Shown piece after piece: positions 59,198-64,000 of a DNA stretch of 64,000 bases. The stretch is from contig CAMLJM010000004.1 in NCBI GenBank assembly GCA_946480475.1, positions 1-64,000 of the forward strand, in the 5' to 3' direction. This DNA is from an uncultured Alphaproteobacteria bacterium (GTDB taxonomy: Bacteria > Pseudomonadota > Alphaproteobacteria > Micavibrionales > Micavibrionaceae). Position 1 is the stretch's first letter. Every line of letters starts with the position of its first letter. The translations under genes and the position numbers were made by a program. Under the pieces are notes generated by a model. That model was not told the DNA's origin. It ran no database searches and saw nothing but the letters and a program-made list of their open reading frames with translations.

Positions 59198-59983
59198 ATG
59201 CGTTCACTTGATATCGGAGCCACCGGGATGCTTGCACAGCAAACCAACGTGGACGTCATTTCGAACAACATTGCCAACATGACAACCAGTGGTCATAAAC
59301 GTCAGCGCGTGGACTTCAAAGACCTGATTTATCAAAACATCCAACGCCCGGGCGCACAATCATCCGATGTGGGCACTATGCTGCCTTCCGGTTTGCAACT
59401 GGGTCTGGGTGTGCGTGTAAACTCTGTTTACCGCATCCATGAACAAGGCCCGATCCAGATGACCGAAAATCCGCTGGACCTTGCGATCCTGGGCGATGGT
59501 TTCTTCCAGATACAACAACCTGATGGCGAAATTGCCTATACACGCTCTGGCATTTTCCAGGTGAACGGCGATGGCGAAATCGTCACGACACAGGGTTATC
59601 TGCTGGAGCCAAATATCACCGTTCCTGACGACACGATTTCCATTACTGTGAATATGAGCGGTGAAGTATTCGCGCAGATACAAGGCCAGACAAACCTGAC
59701 TAATCTTGGTCAGTTACAAACAGCCAACTTTGTGAACCCTGCCGGCCTGGAAGCTGTAGGTGACAATCTGTTTGTTGAAACAGAAGCCTCAGGCGCCCCA
59801 CAGCTGGGTACGCCAGATACCGAAAACTTCGGCGCCATCCGCCAAGGTGCGGTTGAAAATTCGAACGTGAACGTTGTGGAAGAAATTACACAGCTGATCA
59901 CAGCGCAGCGCGCCTACGAAATGAACTCAAAGGTCATCCAGACCAGCGATGAAATGCTGCAAACAGTGACACAACTGCGATAA
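59198..59983 (+). CDS. flgG: Flagellar distal rod protein FlgG
   Basis: A protein of 261 residues beginning MRSLDIGATGMLAQQTNVDVISNNIANMTTSGHKRQRVDFKDL. AAAGGAG stands directly upstream. The core INPLDLAILGDGFFQIQQPDGEIAYTRSGIFQVNGDGEIVTTQGYLL and the C-terminal VENSNVNVVEEITQLITAQRAYEMNSKVIQTSDEMLQTVTQLR are standard. It forms the distal rod. It follows flgF after 33 bases and is followed by flgA. Confidence 0.96.
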   Translation: MRSLDIGATGMLAQQTNVDVISNNIANMTTSGHKRQRVDFKDLIYQNIQRPGAQSSDVGTMLPSGLQLGLGVRVNSVYRIHEQGPIQMTENPLDLAILGDGFFQIQQPDGEIAYTRSGIFQVNGDGEIVTTQGYLLEPNITVPDDTISITVNMSGEVFAQIQGQTNLTNLGQLQTANFVNPAGLEAVGDNLFVETEASGAPQLGTPDTENFGAIRQGAVENSNVNVVEEITQLITAQRAYEMNSKVIQTSDEMLQTVTQLR

Positions 59984-60013
59984 ACGGCACGGTTAAATAG
60001 GGAGTATCAGACG

Positions 60014-60988
60014 ATGAAAGCATTATTGATGTACACAGATTTCAGTATCCGCGTTCTTGTACTGTTAGCATGCCTGACATTCGGTCTTATATTCCTGTTT
60101 GCCGGCGCCCGCGTAGCGCTTGCTGAAACGCTGCGCCCGGTCAGCCAGATATCTGATCATATGCTGCGCCTGGGCGACATCTTCGAAGGCCTGCCTGAGA
60201 ACAAAGCCAATGTTGTTCTGGGCCCCGCCCCGCAACCCGGCAAGGAAATGGTTCTGACAGCAGCCACATTAATGCGCGTAGCACAAGCCCAGGATCTTGA
60301 CTGGCGCCCTACGGCCACAACGGATCAGATCGTGATCCGCCGCAACGCCACTGTTATCGGCAAAGACATCGTTGAAAAATTGATCAATGAGAAGCTGTTC
60401 GAGAACGGTCTGACAGGCGCTTATAAACTCAGCATGGCCAATAGCATTGCCGATATTGTAATGCCGGACACCATGCCCGCACAGGCAGAAATCTCAAAGT
60501 TCAGCTTCAACGTTCAGAAAGATACATTTGAAGCCACGATTGCCGCCCCTTCTGCCAGCAACCCTGCCTATGAAATGAATGTTACAGGCAGCGTTGACCG
60601 CATTGTTTCGCTACCTGTGCTGAAAACCAGCCTGAAAAATGGTGACATTATTGGGCAAGGTGACGTTGATTTTATCGACGTCCTGCAGAAAGATGTGCAG
60701 CGCGATTATATCCTGAAAGCCGAAACACTGAACGGCATGACGCCACGCCGCATGGTGATGGCCGGGAAACCTATCCGTGATCTGGAACTTGAAAATCCAC
60801 AGATTGTCACGCGGGGCGCCGCCGTCACTCTGGTTTACAAAGACGGCCCAATGACGTTGAGCGCCCGCGGCAAGTCCATGCAAGATGGCGCCCGTGGCGA
60901 TCTGGTCCGCGTCGTGAATATGAATTCCAACCGTTCATTAGAAGGCATAGTGACCGCTGAAAATGAAATCACTGTGACCGCAGAATAA
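60014..60988 (+). CDS. flgA: Flagellar P-ring chaperone FlgA
   Basis: A protein of 324 residues with a signal peptide (RVLVLLACLTFGLIFLFAGARVALAE). The ending GDIIGQGDVDFIDVLQKDVQRDYILKAETLNGMTPRRMVMAGKPIRDLELENPQIVTRGAAVTLVYKDGPMTLSARGKSMQDGARGDLVRVVNMNSNRSLEGIVTAENEITVT is the SAF plus C-terminal FlgA domain. It assists FlgI assembly into the P ring. An AGGGAGTATC ribosome site precedes the ATG by about eight bases. Confidence 0.92.
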   Translation: MKALLMYTDFSIRVLVLLACLTFGLIFLFAGARVALAETLRPVSQISDHMLRLGDIFEGLPENKANVVLGPAPQPGKEMVLTAATLMRVAQAQDLDWRPTATTDQIVIRRNATVIGKDIVEKLINEKLFENGLTGAYKLSMANSIADIVMPDTMPAQAEISKFSFNVQKDTFEATIAAPSASNPAYEMNVTGSVDRIVSLPVLKTSLKNGDIIGQGDVDFIDVLQKDVQRDYILKAETLNGMTPRRMVMAGKPIRDLELENPQIVTRGAAVTLVYKDGPMTLSARGKSMQDGARGDLVRVVNMNSNRSLEGIVTAENEITVTAE

Positions 60989-61013
60989 TGAACAACAATA
61001 AGGAGTGGGTATT

Positions 61014-61772
61014 ATGATGAATATGAAACAAATGACAAAACTGGGGCTTATGCTGGCAACAACCACCATGCTGACAGCCTGCGGCTCCACACTCGACAGG
61101 TTAGCCAACGTCGGCCAAGCCCCTGAAATGTCGAAAATCGAAAACCCTCACCTGCAGCCGGGTTACCAGCCTGTCAGCATGCCGATGCCAGCACCGAAAA
61201 TGGTATCAAAACAGCCTAATTCGCTGTGGCAGTCAGACAGTAAAACCTTCTTCAAGGACCAGCGCGCCACACAGGTAGGCGATATCCTGACCGTACTTGT
61301 CGACATTAAGGACGAAGCTGACATGGAAAACAAAACCGAACGCACGCGCGAGAGTGAAGAAGGCGTAAACCTGCCAAGCTTCCTGGGGTACGAGGCTGCT
61401 CTTGATCAGGTTCTTCCTACAGCCGTTAATCCGCTCAGCCTTGTCAACATGAGCAGCGACACCAACACCACAGGCGATGGCAAAATCGAGCGTGAAGAAA
61501 ACGTCAAACTGCGTTTAGCTGCTGTTGTTAACCAGGTTCTGCCCAATGGCAACATGGTGATTACAGGCAATCAGGAAGTACGCGTGAATTTTGAGAAGCG
61601 CATCTTGCAAGTTACAGGCATTATCCGCCCGCAGGATATTTCTATCGACAATACCGTTACCTATGACCAGATTGCTGAAGCCCGCATCGTATATGGCGGC
61701 AATGGCAATATCACCGATCTGCAGCAGCCACGTTACGGGCAGCAGGTCTACGACATACTGATGCCTTTTTAA
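61014..61772 (+). CDS. flgH: Flagellar L-ring lipoprotein FlgH
   Basis: About 252 residues. A lipoprotein signal peptide with lipobox LTAC (MTKLGLMLATTTMLTACGSTLDRLANVG) puts the mature N-terminal Cys in the outer membrane. The ring body reads SLWQSDSKTFFKDQRATQVGDILTVLVDIKDEADMENKTERTRES and ends RIVYGGNGNITDLQQPRYGQQVYDILMPF. ATG 61014 has AATAAGGAG eight bases upstream; the GTG at 61005 lies inside that ribosome site. It is the last gene before the 61849 terminator. Confidence 0.94.
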   Translation: MMNMKQMTKLGLMLATTTMLTACGSTLDRLANVGQAPEMSKIENPHLQPGYQPVSMPMPAPKMVSKQPNSLWQSDSKTFFKDQRATQVGDILTVLVDIKDEADMENKTERTRESEEGVNLPSFLGYEAALDQVLPTAVNPLSLVNMSSDTNTTGDGKIEREENVKLRLAAVVNQVLPNGNMVITGNQEVRVNFEKRILQVTGIIRPQDISIDNTVTYDQIAEARIVYGGNGNITDLQQPRYGQQVYDILMPF

Positions 61773-61848
61773 GTTTCCCCAAGTCCTTCTGCTATGCCCC
61801 TACATAGAAGAAGAACTGCCGCCTACCCACCCCAACCCCATAACCTTT

Positions 61849-61876
61849 GGCCCGTCAAACCGACGGGCCTTTTCTT
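61849..61876 (+). terminator. Rho-independent terminator after flgH
   Basis: GGCCCGTC, loop AAACC, GACGGGCC, then TTTTCTTT. Placed about 76 bases past the flgH stop; the pyrimidine-rich 61773-61848 interval holds no convincing ORF. Confidence 0.9.
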
Positions 61877-62042
61877 TATCAAGCAAAGTTTTCTTTAGAG
61901 AGATCGGCTGAGGTCTATGAGCATGGCAGAGGTAGAGAAGAGAGTCGAATCCTATTTCTTCATTTTTTCTCAATTTTCTCTTTGATTTTTACAGTCTTTC
62001 TTCCTAGGATGCCCTTATCCGAAACAACATAAGGAGAAACGG

Positions 62043-62546
62043 ATGTTTAAATGGCTTAAGAAGCTAGTGAGCATAGAATCTGGAAAATCAGAACGTGTGC
62101 CAGTGAAAAATCCCCGAACATCTGAAATATTTGTAAGCCCGCCCCCTCCGCGTACCTCCTCTACAGTCAGCACTTCTAGACCCGTGCAAACAAGACAACA
62201 TCTGAATCGCGCTGCCAGCCCGGCATCGACCCGTCGCCGCGACGACACATCAACATCATCTACAACTGACAATACATTCCTATTCCACACAACTACGGAT
62301 ACCCCTGCTCCCGCACCCGCACCAACCTTTCGCTCAGGTGGTGGCGGTGATTTTGGTGGCGGCGGCGCCAGTGGTGGCTGGGGCAGTTGCAGTGACGGCG
62401 GTGGAAGCGATGGCGGCAGCTGCGGCGGTGGTGATGGTGGCGGAGGCGGAGGAGGTGGCGGTGACTGCACCGCAGACTTCAGCCGTGATGTCATTGCTGT
62501 AAAAGCGAACCGTCGCGCACGAGACAAAACGCTCTATATTCAATAG
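62043..62546 (+). CDS. Gly-rich low-complexity protein between flgH and dksA, unknown
   Basis: A protein of 167 residues. ATAAGGAG lies seven bases before the ATG. The N-terminal 20 residues are basic and hydrophobic (MFKWLKKLVSIESGKSERVP); then a Ser/Thr/Pro/Arg-rich disordered tract; then about 50 residues made mostly of Gly, Ser and Cys/Asp (RSGGGGDFGGGGASGGWGSC, GGDGGGGGGGGGDC); and a basic C-terminal 25 residues (DVIAVKANRRARDKTLYIQ). Gly-rich tails of this sort occur at the end of TPM/DUF1517-type proteins, but no such domain is here. The opposite strand is also open (Pro-rich), which is a composition effect. It has terminators on both sides and is monocistronic. Confidence 0.55.
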   Translation: MFKWLKKLVSIESGKSERVPVKNPRTSEIFVSPPPPRTSSTVSTSRPVQTRQHLNRAASPASTRRRDDTSTSSTTDNTFLFHTTTDTPAPAPAPTFRSGGGGDFGGGGASGGWGSCSDGGGSDGGSCGGGDGGGGGGGGGDCTADFSRDVIAVKANRRARDKTLYIQ

Positions 62547-62567
62547 AAGCCTTATTAAAGCGCAAGG

Positions 62568-62595
62568 CAAAACCGGCATGAATTCATGCCGGTTT
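62568..62595. terminator. Bidirectional terminator between the Gly-rich gene and dksA
   Basis: A perfect 28-base palindrome with arms AAAACCGGCATGAA / TTCATGCCGGTTTT. T-runs on both strands allow it to end both converging transcripts; it begins 21 bases before the dksA stop codon. Confidence 0.88.
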
Positions 62596-62616
62596 TATAT
62601 ATTCTTATTGGTACGA

Positions 62617-63051
62617 TTATTCGTCGCGATGGACTTTTTCCATACGTTCATGGCGCTCTTGCGCTTCGAGGCTCAATGTTGCAATCGGACGCGCATCCAG
62701 CCGGGCCACGGAAATAGGCTCACCTGTTTCTTCGCAATAACCGTAACTGTCATCGTCGATACGCAAAATCGCTTCGTTGATTTTTGAAATCAGCTTGCGT
62801 TCACGATCACGTGTACGCAGTTCCAGCGCGTGATCGGTTTCAGCAGATGCGCGATCAGCCAGATCAGGTTTCTGCAGTTCCGTACCCTGCAATGTGTCAT
62901 GGATGGTATCCAGTGATTCACGTAGAAGCTCTTCACGCCATTCGATCAACTTGAGGCGGAAATATTCTTTCATGACAGGGTTCATAAACTTACCCTTGTC
63001 TTTTTTCGGATCGTAGTCCTGCGGAACGATGGTGCTATTCGGTGATGCCAT
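62617..63051 (-). CDS. dksA: RNA polymerase-binding transcription factor DksA
   Basis: A protein of 144 residues from ATG 63051 (MASPNSTIVPQDYDPKKDKGKFMNPVMKEYFRLKLIEWREELLRES). AAGGGG stands about ten bases upstream; longer frames add junk. The coiled coil has LADRASAETDHALELRTRDRERKLISKINEAILRIDDDSYGYCEETGEPISVARLDARPIATLSLEAQERHE, in which only one zinc-site Cys remains (CEET), as is usual for alphaproteobacterial DksA. It works with ppGpp to adjust rRNA and amino-acid promoters, and in several bacteria affects flagellar genes. It lies downstream of fliX on the same strand. Confidence 0.93.
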   Translation of the reverse strand: MASPNSTIVPQDYDPKKDKGKFMNPVMKEYFRLKLIEWREELLRESLDTIHDTLQGTELQKPDLADRASAETDHALELRTRDRERKLISKINEAILRIDDDSYGYCEETGEPISVARLDARPIATLSLEAQERHERMEKVHRDE

Positions 63052-63142
63052 GGTTTTTTTAAACCCCTTCAGATAAACGTAAATCTGGAAACCGAGGAAA
63101 TATAAGGCGTTGCCGGAGGTGCGGCAAGCCGGAATCAAAACC

Positions 63143-63580
63143 CTAAGACGGGTTATCCAACGCCTTGCAAAGCTTGGCAATTTCGATCTGGGCGCGCAAA
63201 TCGATTTCATCCAGAACCGCATGCAAACGCGGGTCCATGATTTTCTCGCGATGGGCGGCCACAACATCAGCAATATCAATGACATGGCCTACGGTTAGTG
63301 TGCCGGTTAGCAGTGCAATTCGTAAATTTTCGAGCTCTGTTAATATATTATCAGCACGCACCTGCATGCGCTTCCGCGCGGCACGTTCTGTCGGGTCCTC
63401 CACAGATTGGGCCGCCAGGAGCGAGTCTATCGAGGCGATAGAATGTGTAGCGGCCGCACCGCGTGATTCTTTCACGCCTCCCGTCAAAAGGTCGCTAAAA
63501 GAGCCATCTGGCGATGACACTTTACCTTTTCCTTTGGTACCTGTTGCCGCAGACGTGCGGTTAGGGCCTTCGATCTTCAT
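63143..63580 (-). CDS. fliX: Flagellar assembly/regulatory protein FliX
   Basis: A protein of 145 residues beginning MKIEGPNRTSAA (ATG 63580; an upstream ATG would add unconserved basic residues). FSDLLTGG, IASIDSLLAAQSVEDPTERAARKRMQVRADNILTELENLRIALLTGTLTVGHVIDIADVVAAHREKIMDPRLHAVLDEIDLRAQIEIAKL is the FliX family. In Caulobacter FliX couples flagellar assembly to activation of sigma-54 genes by FlbD. Its position divergent from flgI and upstream of dksA matches Caulobacter. The three sigma-54 promoters in this window make the same role likely here. Confidence 0.92.
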   Translation of the reverse strand: MKIEGPNRTSAATGTKGKGKVSSPDGSFSDLLTGGVKESRGAAATHSIASIDSLLAAQSVEDPTERAARKRMQVRADNILTELENLRIALLTGTLTVGHVIDIADVVAAHREKIMDPRLHAVLDEIDLRAQIEIAKLCKALDNPS

Positions 63581-63751
63581 AGTTTTATCCAGACGGCGGG
63601 TTACTGATCTTCCCTTCATTATAGCGCAAAACCGTCCCCCATGCAGGACGGAAAATTTTACCGGGTGGATCCATCATTTATGTAGGGAGGCCGCCCCATT
63701 CAATTTCTGACTAAGTCACTGTAATTCATAATAATTTTCTCCTTCTAATTA

Positions 63752-63767
63752 TGGCACGGCTTTCGCA
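63752..63767 (+). promoter_or_regulatory. Sigma-54 promoter for flgI
   Basis: TGGCACGGCTTTCGCA: a complete seven-base -24 element (TGGCACG), GG-N10-GC spacing exact, and a -12 element TCGCA close to TTGCA. Predicted leader to flgI is about 50 bases. Confidence 0.78.
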
Positions 63768-63829
63768 AGTAACCCTTCAGAGGATCGGCATCCGATCTAA
63801 ATTTTATGGGAAAAAGCAAGGTCATGCAG

Positions 63830-64000
63830 ATGTCACATATAATAAAGACGACAATCATGATGCTGGCGATCACAAGCATGGTCGCAGGTGGGTTCACAAA
63901 TTCGGCACACGCCAATACGACGCGTATTAAAGATATCGTCGATATCGAGGGCGTGCGTGATAACCAGTTAGTCGGTTATGGTCTGGTTGTCGGCTTGAAC
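63830..64000 (+). CDS. flgI: Flagellar P-ring protein FlgI, 3' end cut by window
   Basis: The first 57 codons only. ATG 63830 is preferred, with AAGG eight bases upstream; in-frame ATGs at 63806 and 63824 are alternatives. A signal peptide ([25 protein letters not shown]) is followed by [29 protein letters not shown], the invariant FlgI start. It is exported by Sec and forms the periplasmic P ring, assisted by FlgA. Its own sigma-54 promoter lies upstream. Confidence 0.93.
   Translation, partial: MSHIIKTTIMMLAITSMVAGGFTNSAHANTTRIKDIVDIEGVRDNQLVGYGLVVGLN

Noticed and set aside
62015..62527. Open minus-strand frame of 170 codons, Pro-rich, antisense to the Gly-rich gene
   Set aside because: It mirrors GGN/CCN composition, has no ribosome site, and the plus-strand frame has a well-placed ATAAGGAG.
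63052..63285. N-terminal extension of the DksA frame
   Set aside because: The residues are unlike DksA and the region overlaps fliX; ATG 63051 has a ribosome site and fits family length.
63620..63680. Possible minus-strand sigma-54 promoter for fliX (GG-N10-GC)
   Set aside because: The -24 element matches only its GG; the rest of TGGCACG is absent.
1..64000. CRISPR arrays, insertion sequences, prophage, tRNA or rRNA genes
   Set aside because: No regularly spaced repeats, transposase-like proteins, or cloverleaf or rRNA sequences were recognised in intergenic regions by eye.

Overview
The window looks like a chromosomal segment of a flagellated, aerobically respiring alphaproteobacterium. 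Lineage markers seen directly are a TrcR/DUF1013 cell-cycle regulator, CckA next to flhB, FliX divergent from flgI with dksA alongside, DUF6468 inside the fliL-fliM-motE cluster, and DUF1192, DUF465 and DUF1285 proteins. The overall style (moderate GC, petABC, hemF, many periplasmic low-complexity proteins) fits a Rhodospirillales- or Micavibrio-like lineage, but I cannot fix the genus. I saw no rRNA, tRNA, insertion sequence, prophage or CRISPR array.

Layout. 1-8.1 kb: the end of a LamG surface protein, an esterase, a PAP2 membrane phosphatase, a GluQ-RS fused in frame to an LpxR-like outer-membrane protein, an XRE regulator, a nitrilase-family amidase, glutaredoxin, a Cys-rich/Pro-rich exported protein and a UbiH-like monooxygenase. 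8.1-16.3 kb: ComF, two SAM methyltransferases, GMP reductase, DUF1192, a quinone oxidoreductase, TrcR and DUF465. 16.5-25.9 kb: an ALDH7-type dehydrogenase, a Na/Pi cotransporter, the cytochrome bc1 operon petABC with two small followers, hemF and a nucleoside hydrolase. 25.9-36.4 kb: an unrecognised 401-residue protein paired with the nucleoside hydrolase, a small divergent gene with palindromic upstream sites, CCA-adding enzyme, DUF1285, and the four-gene MoxR / DUF58 / DUF4159 / GATase-like cluster. 36.3-42.6 kb: an orphan LuxR-type response regulator, a soluble lytic transglycosylase, dapA, smpB and recA. 42.6-64 kb: cckA and a large flagellar region.

Flagellar logic. flgB-flgC-fliE-fliQ-fliR-flhB (minus strand), flgF-flgG-flgA-flgH (plus strand) and flgI (plus strand, cut by the window end) each have a GG-N10-GC sigma-54 type promoter at a sensible distance upstream of the first gene. 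FliX, known in Caulobacter as a regulator of the sigma-54 activator FlbD, lies next to flgI. CckA, the kinase feeding CtrA, is in the same region, and one perfect TTAA-N7-TTAA CtrA-type box lies upstream of the DUF465 gene. Together this suggests a Caulobacter-like CckA/CtrA - FliX/FlbD - sigma-54 hierarchy. FlbD, CtrA and RpoN themselves are not in the window.

The oddest items are the GluQRS-LpxR fusion, an insertion of about 80 residues in cytochrome b, a stand-alone FlhB C-terminal paralogue whose start codon abuts the flgB sigma-54 promoter, a pair of MotB-like proteins of which one lacks the membrane aspartate, a methyltransferase carrying a long tail with two degenerate Nudix-like regions, and the nucleoside hydrolase / 401-residue unknown pair. 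Start codons were moved from the longest possible ORF where a Shine-Dalgarno or family alignment favoured an internal start. No database search could be run.
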